DNA of 64,000 nt from Marinifilum_A sediminis (GTDB lineage Bacteria > Bacteroidota > Bacteroidia > Bacteroidales > Marinifilaceae): positions 11,844 to 75,843 of the forward strand of contig CANMCX010000017.1 of NCBI GenBank assembly GCA_947496465.1, written 5' to 3'. Below, one piece after another: positions 34,350-43,866 of this stretch; within the stretch, counting starts at the first letter, position 1; every line of letters begins with the position of its first letter. The notes beneath the pieces are model-generated. The model was not told the DNA's origin. It was given only the letters and a program-made list of their open reading frames with translations, and searched no databases. Made by a program: the position numbers and the translations under genes.

Positions 34350-35633
34350 CTAAATTTTATTTTTCAGTTTCACATTTATTCCCTGCTGACTAAGAAAGTG
34401 AAGGAATTTTTGCTCAAATTCTTTTGATTTGGAAATATTTCCAAAACTCAAAACAAGTTTATTACCATATCCAATAACTCCACAATTTAATTTAAGCTTT
34501 TTATTTGGAGGAGGTGGTGTAATAGCAAAAAAATTGACTTTATTGCTAATTAAAGATGGCAACTCTACCTTTCCCAAATTGGTTACTACTCCGCTGTATT
34601 GGTTGGCTCCTTCTGAATAGTATTTTAGATGCAGAACAAGATTTTTTAACCATAAAGGTATTCCTCTGAGCAATATTTTTTTTTCGCTGCCAACATTGCG
34701 AGAGATTATTTTACTAATGAGTTTTTCGTTTGTTTCCACCTGCATTTTATGATAGACGATTTTGAGTATCTCTTCAAATGAATATTTGCCCAAGCGAAAA
34801 TCTATTTCGGGCATTACAAAAAGTGAAAAATTACGCATTGTCTTACTTGGGTACATTTTTCTGAGATTAACAGGAACTTGGATTCGAGCAATATGATTCC
34901 TTAGAGATTTGCCTTTTCCCTTACATTCAAAATAAATGTTTTGCAGAACTAAAAGATATACCGCGACTAAGTATTCGGTTATGCTTACGTCTTTTTCTTG
35001 TGCTTTTTGTTGAATTTCTTTGATTGGTAAAATGGCGTACAAAATATCAAAGCGTGGCTTGTTACTTAGTTGGAAAGGCAAATGAAATGCCTTTGTTTGC
35101 CTTGTAATTGTTGGGATGTTTTCTTTAAAATAGCGATGATATGCATCTTCAAATTCTTCTTTATCGTAATCATTAATAGAAAATTGATCTATTTGATTAT
35201 TATGTATTAATCCTCTCTCATTAAAATAGTAGATAAGAATTGATTTTAGAAAGACGAACAGACCGTGACCATCCGTCAGGATGTGCGAGAACTCAACACT
35301 TAGCTTATTTTTAAAGACAAGGATTCTTAGTAATAATTTATTTTCTTTATTCGTACAAAATGCTCTGCAAGGTAGGTTGTCATCAGGCATAACTTTTACT
35401 GAATCTTTTACCTGTTCGAGGTAATACCAGAAAAATCCTTTACGTAATTGTACTTTAAAATAATGAAATCTAATTTCTGCCTTTTTAATAGCAATAAGAA
35501 GATTGCTTATGACAATCTTTTCTGTTAGCACTGCCGATAATCTTATAACTGTAGTATGCTCCTTGTTGCGAATAGCTGGAAATATTTTTGCTGCATTATC
35601 CAAAGGACTCCAGAAGGGTTTATTCTTTTTCAT
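34350..35633 (-). CDS. Condensation-fold acyltransferase (alcohol acetyltransferase/PapA-like)
   Basis: This 427-residue protein is of the chloramphenicol-acetyltransferase/NRPS-condensation superfamily. The catalytic HxxxDG motif is visible in FSHILTDGHGLFVFLKSIL (about residues 135-153). The second half contains RNFSLFVMPEIDFR, analogous to the DFG-like latch region. Such enzymes transfer an acyl group from CoA or a carrier protein to an alcohol or amine. It stands with the DUF6320-like membrane protein, not with NRPS modules, so a single-step lipid or wax-ester-type acylation is more likely than non-ribosomal peptide synthesis. Confidence 0.75.
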   Translation of the reverse strand: MKKNKPFWSPLDNAAKIFPAIRNKEHTTVIRLSAVLTEKIVISNLLIAIKKAEIRFHYFKVQLRKGFFWYYLEQVKDSVKVMPDDNLPCRAFCTNKENKLLLRILVFKNKLSVEFSHILTDGHGLFVFLKSILIYYFNERGLIHNNQIDQFSINDYDKEEFEDAYHRYFKENIPTITRQTKAFHLPFQLSNKPRFDILYAILPIKEIQQKAQEKDVSITEYLVAVYLLVLQNIYFECKGKGKSLRNHIARIQVPVNLRKMYPSKTMRNFSLFVMPEIDFRLGKYSFEEILKIVYHKMQVETNEKLISKIISRNVGSEKKILLRGIPLWLKNLVLHLKYYSEGANQYSGVVTNLGKVELPSLISNKVNFFAITPPPPNKKLKLNCGVIGYGNKLVLSFGNISKSKEFEQKFLHFLSQQGINVKLKNKI

Positions 35634-35769
35634 TGTATAATGGTTTGTTTGAAAACCAAATCTTTAGATTAAAGTTAGCAATAAAATAAACCATTGAATA
35701 ATTAAAATCCCTAACTTGTTATTCAAGCTTTTCAGTAGTTACTGCTGAATGTAATAAGTTTAATATATC

Positions 35770-36222
35770 GTGAGGGAAATTTTAATCATTTTTTTCAGTA
35801 GTTGGAAATTTGCAGCAGTTTTTCCAATTGCCATATATGGATTTGAAATGTCTTTTTTTGAGACAATACTATACACCAATATTGGTGGGTTAGTTGGACT
35901 CGTGTTATTTACATTTACTTCTAAAGGTTTAATTAAAATTTACGATGTTTTATTACCTGTTATTTTCAAAAATAGGATAAAACCTAAGAGAATATTTACA
36001 AAAAGAAGGCGGCGAATTATAAAATTTAAAGCCAAGTATGGATTGCCCGGAATAGTTCTACTCACGCATGTGGTCTTGTCTATTCCTATTGGGATTTTCC
36101 TAATAACAAAATACTTTGGGAATAATAAATATAGTTACTTGTATATGGTTTTGGGGCAAGTTTTCTGGTCATTTATTTTCACACTTTTTTATACTGAGGT
36201 AAGGACCTTGATTTCAATATGA
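35770..36222 (+). CDS. Small multi-pass membrane protein of unknown function
   Basis: It starts with GTG and is 150 residues long. Hydrophobic helices lie at about 5-25, 33-52, 100-118 and 128-145, with a very basic cytoplasmic loop (KRIFTKRRRRIIKFKAKYG) between the second and third. KYGLPGIVLLTHVVLSIPIG faintly recalls small multidrug export or SNARE-associated membrane proteins, but not enough to assign. It precedes fumC by about 85 bp. Confidence 0.6.
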   Translation: MREILIIFFSSWKFAAVFPIAIYGFEMSFFETILYTNIGGLVGLVLFTFTSKGLIKIYDVLLPVIFKNRIKPKRIFTKRRRRIIKFKAKYGLPGIVLLTHVVLSIPIGIFLITKYFGNNKYSYLYMVLGQVFWSFIFTLFYTEVRTLISI

Positions 36223-36307
36223 CAGTAATTTTTTTGTATTCAATGAGCAACTATATTGAATCGATTATTAAAGTTTAAATATTGAAAGAATTAGTTTTTA
36301 TTTATAA

Positions 36308-37714
36308 ATGGAAATCATGAAACACAGAATTGAAAATGATACAATGGGCGCAGTTAAGGTTCCTCAAAGTAAATATTGGGGTGCTCAAACTCAAAGATCA
36401 CTGGATAATTTCAAAATTGGCGTTTCAGGATCAATGCCTAAAGAAATTGTGCATTCTTATGCTTATGTGAAAAAAGCAGTTGCTCTTATAAATGGGGAAT
36501 TAGGATTGTTATCTAAAAAAAAATCTACATTAATTGCCAAAGTATGTGATGAAATTATAGAGGGTAAATTGAATGAACATTTCCCATTAGTTGTTTGGCA
36601 AACAGGATCAGGAACTCATACAAACATGAATTGTAATGAGGTTATTGCTAATCGCAGTCATGTTATTCTTGGTGGAAACCTTAATGAAGGAAAACGTTTC
36701 ATACATCCAATCGATGACGTTAATAAATCACAATCATCGAATGATACCTTCCCAACTGCCATGCATATTGCGGCTTATACAAAAATCATCAGTTATTTAA
36801 TTCCTAAAATAGAGTTATTGAAAGAGACGTTTGCCCTTAAGTCTGATTCTATGAAGGATATAGTTAAAATTGGTCGTACTCATTGGATGGATGCAACTCC
36901 ATTAACTTTAGGACAAGAATTTTCGGGATATGTATCGCAATTAGAACATGGATTGCAGGCTTTAAAAAATACATTGCCGCACCTTTCGGAACTGGCAATA
37001 GGCGGAACGTCTGTGGGCACAGGAATAAATACTGTGCAAGGATATACAGAAAAAGTTGTAGATGAAATTGCAAAATTTACTTCCCTTCCTTTTGTTCCTG
37101 CAAAAAATAAATTTGAAGCCTTGGCTGCCAATGATGCAATTGTAGAATCTCATGGAGCACTTAAGCAATTGGCTGTAAGTATAATGAAGATTGCGAATGA
37201 TATTAGATTTCTTGCTTCTGGACCAAGATCTGGAATAGGTGAAATTATCCTTCCAACCAATGAACCAGGTTCGTCAATAATGCCTGGAAAAGTAAATCCA
37301 ACTCAAATAGAGGCTTTAACTATGGTGTGTGCACAAGTTATTGGAAATGATACAACGATCAGTATTGCTGGTTCAAATGGACATTTAGAGCTAAATGCTT
37401 TTAAACCAGTAATGATTAAAGCCTTTTTAGAGTCTGCATCATTACTTGCAGATGCATGTCAATCATTTAACGATAATTGTTTAGTTGATCTTGTTCCTAA
37501 CAGAACAAGAATTAATACTAACTTAAAAAATTCATTAATGTTGGTTACCGCCCTTACTCCACATATTGGCTATGATAATGCTGCCAAAATTGCTAAAAAA
37601 GCATATGTTGATAATATTACTTTAAAGGAGGCAGCCATTGAACTTAAATTCCTAACAGATGAACAGTTTGAATTTTGGGTAGATACTTTCAAAATGACAG
37701 GTCTGACCAAATAG
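36308..37714 (+). CDS. fumC: Fumarate hydratase class II
   Basis: This 468-residue iron-independent fumarase interconverts fumarate and malate in the citric acid cycle. Family motifs are QTGSGTHTNMNCNEVIANR, THWMDATPLTLGQEFSGY and the catalytic signature GSSIMPGKVNPTQ. The first ATG (MEIMKHRIEND) is used; a second in-frame ATG 9 bp later is equally possible. It is a single gene without other TCA-cycle genes nearby. Confidence 0.95.
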   Translation: MEIMKHRIENDTMGAVKVPQSKYWGAQTQRSLDNFKIGVSGSMPKEIVHSYAYVKKAVALINGELGLLSKKKSTLIAKVCDEIIEGKLNEHFPLVVWQTGSGTHTNMNCNEVIANRSHVILGGNLNEGKRFIHPIDDVNKSQSSNDTFPTAMHIAAYTKIISYLIPKIELLKETFALKSDSMKDIVKIGRTHWMDATPLTLGQEFSGYVSQLEHGLQALKNTLPHLSELAIGGTSVGTGINTVQGYTEKVVDEIAKFTSLPFVPAKNKFEALAANDAIVESHGALKQLAVSIMKIANDIRFLASGPRSGIGEIILPTNEPGSSIMPGKVNPTQIEALTMVCAQVIGNDTTISIAGSNGHLELNAFKPVMIKAFLESASLLADACQSFNDNCLVDLVPNRTRINTNLKNSLMLVTALTPHIGYDNAAKIAKKAYVDNITLKEAAIELKFLTDEQFEFWVDTFKMTGLTK

Positions 37715-37898
37715 ATGTTGAAATTGGAATTTCGTACAAATAATCGGTATCATTTTTTATTTTCCTCTTCAATAGCCATACTTCCTTAAAAACTGTAAAT
37801 CCTGGGTATGTTATTTCTCTGTTAATTTTTCTTTTGTAGACTAAATCTAAATAATAAAACAATAGATTTAGTAGTTCAATTAAAATGTAAACTATAGT

Positions 37899-38804
37899 AT
37901 GAAAGGAAAAATAATCGTAGGTAGTATATTGGCAATTGCATCATTTGTTTTTGTTGCCTGTTCGAGTGATAGTGATAAAATGGATTTTGACAAGGACTTG
38001 TATGTTACTATTCCTGATTCAAGTTTTGAAGCAGAATTAATTGAACAAGGGATCGATTCAGATGGTATAGTGAACCAGGAAATTCTCAAATCAGACGCTG
38101 AGAAAGTTAGTGAATTGGATTTAAGTAATTCCAAAGCGGATAAAATAAAAGACTTAACGGGAATCGAAGCTTTTACAAATTTACATTATTTGGTTGCAAA
38201 TCAACATGAAATTGCGAGTATCGATTTAAGCGCTAATACCTTATTAGATACAATTTACTTTAGTGGTAATTACTTAAACAGTATCGACTTAAGTGAAAAT
38301 ACAAATCTAATTTTAGTGGATGTTCAGGCTAATGGATTGAAATCAATTACAGGAATTTCGGAATTGACACATCTAAAAAAACTGAATGTTTCCTGGAATG
38401 ATTTGGAACAATTGACTGTTCAAAATGAATCGATTGAGGTTTTGCATGCTAGCCAAAATCTGTTAAGCTCTTTAAATACTGAAGGATCGGTCAATCTGAA
38501 GAATATTTTACTGAGAACGAATAAATTGGCAACAGTAAATTTTAGCTCCAATGTATTGTTAGAAACCTTAGTGCTTCCTGACAATAAGCTTGAAAACATT
38601 AATTTAGAGCAGAATAGTAAGCTAACGCACTTTCATATTTTTGACAATTTACTTTCGGATTTGGATTTATCTAACAATCTTGACTTGGTAGAAATAAAAG
38701 TAGATCGAAACGAGTCTTTAACTTGCATTAAAATTAATGAGGGACAATATATTCCAAGTGTTTCCATATCTGATTATCAAAAGTTAAGTAGTACTTGTGA
38801 TTGA
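37899..38804 (+). CDS. Leucine-rich-repeat surface lipoprotein
   Basis: This 301-residue protein has a lipoprotein signal (GSILAIASFVFVAC) with Cys at about 22, then a short SSDSDK spacer. The entry cap (VTIPDSSFEAELIEQGID) and roughly nine leucine-rich repeats of about 21 residues follow, for example LYHLVANQHEIASIDLSAN and LDTIYFSGNYLNSIDLSEN. The last repeat is capped by CIKINEG...CD. This architecture is common for outer-surface lipoproteins of Bacteroidota; binding partner unknown. It is monocistronic. Confidence 0.85.
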   Translation: MKGKIIVGSILAIASFVFVACSSDSDKMDFDKDLYVTIPDSSFEAELIEQGIDSDGIVNQEILKSDAEKVSELDLSNSKADKIKDLTGIEAFTNLHYLVANQHEIASIDLSANTLLDTIYFSGNYLNSIDLSENTNLILVDVQANGLKSITGISELTHLKKLNVSWNDLEQLTVQNESIEVLHASQNLLSSLNTEGSVNLKNILLRTNKLATVNFSSNVLLETLVLPDNKLENINLEQNSKLTHFHIFDNLLSDLDLSNNLDLVEIKVDRNESLTCIKINEGQYIPSVSISDYQKLSSTCD

Positions 38805-38987
38805 TTTTGTGAAATTCTAGGAAAAGGTGATTAGTAGTAGTAATGATCAGATAAAAATGTATAGAATTCAAGTAAATCATATGAAATTATCTTTTCGCAT
38901 ACTTATTAATTAATTCCATTTTAAAGCATATTTTTTATAATTTCGTTGCTGCAATAGGGTAAAAATAAACGATTAATAAGCATAAAA

Positions 38988-39596
38988 ATGGATATTAAAG
39001 CACTTAATGAAGAGTTAAGAGGTAAATCACCAAAGGAGATTATTGAATGGGCAGTTGAGTTCGGTAAAAAACCTGTAGTTACTACAAATTTCAGACCTTA
39101 CGAAGCGGTTATTCTGCATGCTTGTGCCGAGGTGAAAAAGGATATGGAAGTTATTTGGTGCGATTCAGGGTACAATACATCCAATACCTATCGTCATGCC
39201 GAAGAAACAATAAAGCAATTGGACTTAAATGTAAAATTGTATGTTCCTAAGCAAACTGCAGCACATCGCGATGTGGTTATGGGTATTCCTGATATTAATG
39301 ATCCGAAACATGCTGAGTTTACCGAGCAAGTGAAGCTTGAACCTTTCAGAAGAGCTATGTCTGAGCACAAGCCAGATGTATGGTTTACAAACTTGAGAAA
39401 AGGACAAACTGCTTTCCGTGATTCTATTGACATTCTTTCACTTTCTGCTGATGGTATGCTTAAAGTAAGCCCATTTTACGATTGGAGCGACGAGCAAATG
39501 GATCAATATCTTGCGGAGAATAATTTGGGAATTGAAACCAAGTATTTCGATCCTACAAAAGTTCTTGGTAATCGCGAGTGCGGATTACATGGTTAA
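38988..39596 (+). CDS. Phosphoadenosine-phosphosulfate reductase-like protein
   Basis: This 202-residue protein of the CysH family has the adenine-nucleotide alpha-hydrolase fold: VVTTNFRPYEAVILH (PP-loop region), VIWCDSGYNTSNTYRHAEE, WFTNLRKGQTAFRDSI, and the C-terminal NRECGLHG with the catalytic ECGLH cysteine. The Cys pairs that bind Fe4S4 in APS reductases are absent, so it resembles the thioredoxin-type PAPS reductase. However, it is about 40 residues shorter just before the ECGLH end. No sulfate-assimilation genes are adjacent. Real PAPS reduction or a repurposed paralogue are both possible. Confidence 0.8.
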   Translation: MDIKALNEELRGKSPKEIIEWAVEFGKKPVVTTNFRPYEAVILHACAEVKKDMEVIWCDSGYNTSNTYRHAEETIKQLDLNVKLYVPKQTAAHRDVVMGIPDINDPKHAEFTEQVKLEPFRRAMSEHKPDVWFTNLRKGQTAFRDSIDILSLSADGMLKVSPFYDWSDEQMDQYLAENNLGIETKYFDPTKVLGNRECGLHG

Positions 39597-39644
39597 TCAT
39601 ATTAACTAGGCTTATTTATGAGTCTATTGAGAAAATAAAATTTA

Positions 39645-39686
39645 AAAAAACGCTTTTGTCCGTATCTGGATAAAAGCGTTTTTTTA
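39645..39686. terminator. Bidirectional terminator after the PAPS-reductase-like gene
   Basis: AAACGCTTTTGTCC pairs with GGATAAAAGCGTTT (one bulge), flanked by A and T tracts. The rest of the 328-bp gap up to the convergent gene at 39925 shows no further feature. Confidence 0.85.
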
Positions 39687-39924
39687 TGCAATGCCATAAA
39701 ACCTCTTACGGAGGTATAAAATCATCGCAGAAGCGAACCTACGCTTGCAGAATCCAATCGAACGATCAAATCATCGATTTTACCAATAAATATGTCAATT
39801 CTACCTTAAAAGTTGTCGATTCTGATCTTGCAGCATCAATTTTACCACTTACATTGCCGATTTTACCATTCACAAAATGCATTTTGAGCTTCATTTATCA
39901 ATGCTACCATTAAATCCAGCTTAT

Positions 39925-41169
39925 TTAAGTTTGACTTTGGCTATTAAACTCAAAAGAACCTTCTTTTTTGAACTCCTCTAATTTCTTCTCAAAAATTGCA
40001 GAGAAGTTATTCAATTCATCTTTGTGTTTATCAGCAAAAGAAAATCGAAAAGGAGAGTGGCGTTCACATAATTCTATAAATTCCGGACTAAAATCTTTTG
40101 GATTACTTACAACCGAAGAGGCGAATAATAATCCGAAACTTCTTTTTATTAATCCCTGAAAAGACAACTGCTTCGGATAGATTTTTTCAATTGTGGCATG
40201 TACTTCTTTACCCAAATGATAGGTTTTGCATAGCATTCTGTCTAAATATTGAGAGTGAAGATTTCTGGAAAAGCATGTAAAAACTCCTTCGTACAAATCG
40301 TCTCTGGCATCTTGTAAATCATCTAATATTTGCAGGTAAGCACCATATTCGTATAGAAACTGAAGCTGATCCATATTTAACTCTCCGGCAATTAAATAGC
40401 CATCGGCAATAACCGAAGTTGCACCTTTGGTCACGGCAATTTCAAAACATTCCAAATCGCTCAAAACCTGCTTTGAACTGGTTAAGGCAATGCTTTTGGT
40501 TTGTGCATTGTGAATGTCTAGTAAGCTCTCATATACTTTTGGGAATTGGGATCTTTCGAAATCACTTTCTATCAAAGCAACTAAGTCGTAAATTTTCTGC
40601 TCGCTATCATTCTCTGCATTCACATTTTCACCTGCCAGTCGAAGTGCAAATCGTTTCGAAAATTCTATTTTTTCATGATGAGATATTCGGGAAGAATCAA
40701 TAAAATTATCGGTATACGGATATAGTAAACTATAAGCTAAAGTAGCCTGTGTGGTTTGCACAGGGTAGCCAAATAAGGATTGTAAGCCGAACACTATCCA
40801 CTGGTTTCTTAATGCCTGAAACAGTTCCTCACTTTCCAATTCGGGATCAAACTGAAGTGCTTTTTGAATAAAATCTTTAGTTGCATCAACCATGTCATCG
40901 GAAAAGATCATTTCAAGCTGGTCGTTTGTATAAGACAATTCATCTTTAAAGAACGATTTGCATTTGCTGAGTAGCAGGAGGTTCTCTTTCGTTTCTGTTT
41001 CGCTATATGAACGAACATAGTTTAGAAATCGATCGCACTTCATCTCCCAAATAAATTTTTCAATACTAGAAAATCTTTTTTTATTGTTTGGAAAATCTTC
41101 AGAGCAATTCAACCATTTGTTGGTAAATTGATTTAGGAATTTGTTGTATGTTTTTGTGTGGTCTATCAT
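39925..41169 (-). CDS. Class I isoprenoid-synthase-fold protein
   Basis: The start is placed at MIDHTKTYNKF; the open frame extends upstream, but that extension is Cys/Lys-rich and unlikely. The 414-residue helical protein has an aspartate-rich pair typical of trans-prenyl/terpene synthases: YPYTDNFIDS around residue 154, and ILDDLQDARDD around 282-291 (DDxxD). The overall size and motif order suggest a class I terpenoid or prenyl synthase, but it lacks the usual FARM context of polyprenyl synthases. Substrate and product are unknown. It has no biosynthetic neighbours. Confidence 0.65.
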   Translation of the reverse strand: MIDHTKTYNKFLNQFTNKWLNCSEDFPNNKKRFSSIEKFIWEMKCDRFLNYVRSYSETETKENLLLLSKCKSFFKDELSYTNDQLEMIFSDDMVDATKDFIQKALQFDPELESEELFQALRNQWIVFGLQSLFGYPVQTTQATLAYSLLYPYTDNFIDSSRISHHEKIEFSKRFALRLAGENVNAENDSEQKIYDLVALIESDFERSQFPKVYESLLDIHNAQTKSIALTSSKQVLSDLECFEIAVTKGATSVIADGYLIAGELNMDQLQFLYEYGAYLQILDDLQDARDDLYEGVFTCFSRNLHSQYLDRMLCKTYHLGKEVHATIEKIYPKQLSFQGLIKRSFGLLFASSVVSNPKDFSPEFIELCERHSPFRFSFADKHKDELNNFSAIFEKKLEEFKKEGSFEFNSQSQT

Positions 41170-41303
41170 TTTGGGTCTTTTAATTTGTTGATACAAATTG
41201 AGAAAAATACTTGAGCTTGAAAATTTAAATCGTTCAATGAAGCTTATCACTTGTCGAAATGGATTTTTGCATTGATGTTGTTTGCAGAACACTTGTTAAA
41301 TCA

Positions 41304-41334
41304 TTGAAAGTGATGGTCAATTTTTTTACTTTAG
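41304..41334 (+). promoter_or_regulatory. Putative promoter of the hydroxyacid dehydrogenase gene
   Basis: TTG at 41304-41306 and TACTTTAG at 41327-41334 (20-bp spacer) match the Bacteroidota promoter with one mismatch in the -7 box. Confidence 0.4.
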
Positions 41335-41405
41335 CAACTTGTGTACCGATCACTGGTGATTTAGAGATCTTGTGATCAGATTACTTTAATCAAAAATTCA
41401 GAAGA

Positions 41406-42350
41406 ATGAAATTTACTATACTTGAACCAATTGGAATGACTGCTTGTAAATATGGTCAATTCAAAAAGGAATTTGAGGAACTTGGACACGAATTGGTGTT
41501 TTTTGGAGATCGAAATGAAAATGAAGAAGAGCTAATTAAACGTGCTGAAGGAGCCGATGCAATTGTTGTCAGCAATATTCCTATTAGCAAAAACTTTATC
41601 GATGCCTGTCCAAATCTTTCGATGATTTCGGTTGCATTTACTGGAGTTGATCATATCGACATGAAAGCTTGTAATGAGCGTAATATTTTGGTGTCGAATG
41701 CTGCAGGTTTCTCTACTGAATCTGTTGCAGAATTGACCATTGGTATGATTTTATCGGTTTACCGCAAGATTGTTGGTGGAGATGCCATGACTCGTTTTGG
41801 TGGCGATAGAGGAGGATTTTTAGGAATCGAATTAAATGGAAAGACACTTGGGATTATTGGAGCTGGTGAAATAGGTCTTAGAGTAGCTGAGATTGCCAAA
41901 GTATTCAAATGTAAGGTTCTTGCTTATAGTAGAAGTGAAAAGAGCGTAGAAGGTCTTACATTCGTTGATAAGGAAACTCTGTTAAAAGAATCTGATATTG
42001 TTTCTTTACATGTTCCATTGAGTGAAGCAACCAAAGGTTTAATTTCAACCGATGAGTTTAAAATGATGAAACCTGAAGCGATTTTAATTAATACTGCTCG
42101 CGGACCAGTTGTGGATAGTGAGGCTTTATGTGTTGCTTTGGAAGAGAGTGAAATTGCAGGTGCTGCGGTTGATGTTTACGAAAAAGAACCGCCATTGGAT
42201 AAAGAGCATATCTTGTTTACTGCACCAAATTTAATCATGCTTCCACATATTGCTTACGCAACCAACGAATCGTTCGATAAGCGAATTAATATCGTAATGG
42301 AGAATATTAAATTGTGGTTACAAGGAAAACCAAGAAATATAATGAATTAA
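41406..42350 (+). CDS. D-2-hydroxyacid dehydrogenase
   Basis: This 314-residue NAD-dependent oxidoreductase reduces or oxidises a 2-keto/2-hydroxy acid. It has GKTLGIIGAGEIGLRVAEIA (Rossmann glycine motif), SLHVPLSEATKG, LINTARGPVVDSEAL (catalytic Arg), DVYEKEP (Glu) and LPHIAYATNES (catalytic His). The exact substrate (lactate, glycerate, phosphoglycerate or formate-like) cannot be told. Phosphoglycerate dehydrogenase is unlikely because there is no ACT domain and no serC partner. It is convergent with the next gene. Confidence 0.88.
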   Translation: MKFTILEPIGMTACKYGQFKKEFEELGHELVFFGDRNENEEELIKRAEGADAIVVSNIPISKNFIDACPNLSMISVAFTGVDHIDMKACNERNILVSNAAGFSTESVAELTIGMILSVYRKIVGGDAMTRFGGDRGGFLGIELNGKTLGIIGAGEIGLRVAEIAKVFKCKVLAYSRSEKSVEGLTFVDKETLLKESDIVSLHVPLSEATKGLISTDEFKMMKPEAILINTARGPVVDSEALCVALEESEIAGAAVDVYEKEPPLDKEHILFTAPNLIMLPHIAYATNESFDKRINIVMENIKLWLQGKPRNIMN

Positions 42351-42365
42351 AGAAATTCCAAACAT

Positions 42366-42401
42366 CAAATCCCAAGCTCCAATTCAGGAATTTGGGATTT
42401 G
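42366..42401. terminator. Weak hairpin between convergent genes
   Basis: CAAATCCCAA pairs with TTGGGATTTG across a 16-base loop. There is no clean T tract, so its role as a terminator is uncertain. Confidence 0.45.
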
Positions 42402-42413
42402 TATTTTGGAGCT

Positions 42414-43109
42414 TTATTTTACAATCTTCACTAACTGTGTAATTCCCGTTAGTTTTCCTTTCTTGTTATACGATTCGCTACGAATTGTGCCAATATCTTT
42501 CGATATCCACATTACATTGTGCATTCTAACATTTACAAATCCGGTTTTACTCTGCACATCCTCTGAAAGTTTATAGGTGTTAAAAGTACCAGCAGGAGTA
42601 TCAATACTTTCCTTAGCCTCAACTTTTCGATTGATAATATTAGTCGTCATGTTCATATTCATCATGCCACCTTCAATACTAATAGTGATGGATCCATCTT
42701 TTAAGGATTGACCAGGAGACAGTTTTGCAGGATAGATTAAATCATCTGTGGTGATTTTGACTTCCATATCTTTGAAAGCTTCCATCTGTTTCTGATTCAT
42801 GTATTTATCCATATCAATATAAAATTCATTTCCCTTACATCTAAAAGTAATGGTATCCTGCATGATGACTTCATCTTTCGATTTTGCATCCTTTGTAGTC
42901 TGAAGCAAGGAATAAATGGTTTCGCCACCTTTGTTTTTTATGGATAAAAGTTTCTGACTGTAACTTCCCATTAGCTTTCCTTTGGCATTGGTCATTTCGT
43001 AATGTAATTCTGTGCCAACAGTATTTGGAATATAAATGGTGCATTCCTGTGCTAATGTGATAATACTACTCGCTAAAACTAGTAGTAGCATATAAAGTAA
43101 CTTCTTCAT
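42414..43109 (-). CDS. Secreted DUF3108-like protein
   Basis: This 231-residue exported protein has a signal peptide (KLLYMLLLVLASSIITLAQ). The mature beta-rich part has the pattern of DUF3108/TapB-family proteins: an initial GTELHYEMTNAKGKLMGSY, a central KLSPGQSLKDGSI, then DTPAGTFNTYKLSEDVQSK and MWISKDIGTIRSESYNKKGKL. These proteins are periplasmic or outer-membrane associated and of unknown biochemical role. It is monocistronic. Confidence 0.75.
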   Translation of the reverse strand: MKKLLYMLLLVLASSIITLAQECTIYIPNTVGTELHYEMTNAKGKLMGSYSQKLLSIKNKGGETIYSLLQTTKDAKSKDEVIMQDTITFRCKGNEFYIDMDKYMNQKQMEAFKDMEVKITTDDLIYPAKLSPGQSLKDGSITISIEGGMMNMNMTTNIINRKVEAKESIDTPAGTFNTYKLSEDVQSKTGFVNVRMHNVMWISKDIGTIRSESYNKKGKLTGITQLVKIVK

Positions 43110-43384
43110 GAAAGTTTATATTTTGACTATTTAAGTGGAATAATAGTCTTGTTTAAAGTGAATTGGTATGAATTGCGAATGCAAATAAGAGTTTGAGGAT
43201 CAAAACTGAATACTAAATTTAAGGATAATGGCAGGAATGATAAAATAAAATTTAGCAATGATTTGATAAATTAAGACTATATGGTCTTATTTTATGCTAC
43301 TTTTCTTAGATAGGCTCAAAAAGTTTGATAATTTTATAAAAGAATAGGCTGAATGGTATTATCAGCTACAAACTATGAGATAAA

Positions 43385-43816
43385 ATGAAATTGGAAATAC
43401 AAGAATTTGAATTTGGTGAGCGACCACAAGTTACGCGTCCAAATCGAGAAATATTAACGCTTTTGGGCGAAGAAGGAATACGAAAGCTGGTCGATGATCA
43501 TTACAACATGCTTCGGGAAAGTAGTTTTTTCCATTTGTTCCCGCAAGGTGATGCCGATTTTGAGGCAGCAAAATTACGATCATCAGATTTCTTTATTCAG
43601 ATTTTGGGAGGACCGCAATATTTTAATCAGAATAGGGGAGAGCCGATGTTGGTGCGACGTCACCGTCCGTTTCAAATTACACCCGAAGCACGCAGAGTGT
43701 GGTTGCAATGTTATCAGCAATTGTTACCGGAATTGAATTTGCCAGAGGAGATGTTACTCTCATACTGGAATTATTTGAATGTATTTTCTACCTGGATGAT
43801 AAACACCGAAGAATAA
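43385..43816 (+). CDS. Group II truncated hemoglobin
   Basis: This 143-residue heme protein is of the truncated-hemoglobin family. FFIQILGGPQYFNQNRGEPM and RRHRPFQITPEARRVWLQC include the proximal histidine (His93) and the G8 tryptophan (Trp106) that mark group II. The N-terminal B/E helices are less typical (ESSFFHLFPQGD). It may bind oxygen, nitric oxide or sulfide in the cytoplasm. It is convergent with the TM2 gene across a strong bidirectional terminator. Confidence 0.82.
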   Translation: MKLEIQEFEFGERPQVTRPNREILTLLGEEGIRKLVDDHYNMLRESSFFHLFPQGDADFEAAKLRSSDFFIQILGGPQYFNQNRGEPMLVRRHRPFQITPEARRVWLQCYQQLLPELNLPEEMLLSYWNYLNVFSTWMINTEE

Positions 43817-43850
43817 AAAAAGAGATCTGCATTGCAGATCTCTTTTGGTA
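43817..43850. terminator. Bidirectional terminator between globin and TM2 genes
   Basis: AAAAGAGATCTGCA pairs perfectly with TGCAGATCTCTTTT, a 14-bp stem with A and T tracts. Confidence 0.9.
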
Positions 43851-43866
43851 TAAGCATAACTATAGC

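Noticed and set aside
34350..35633. NRPS biosynthetic cluster
   Set aside because: Only one condensation-fold protein is present; there are no adenylation, carrier or thioesterase domains nearby.
36864..37168. Several overlapping ORFs on both strands within fumC
   Set aside because: They are shadows; the fumC frame carries all family motifs across this stretch.
43340..43375. Fourth copy of the tRNA-linked terminator (GGCTGA...TATCAGC)
   Set aside because: Only a short partial match without a T tract or tRNA-like sequence before it.
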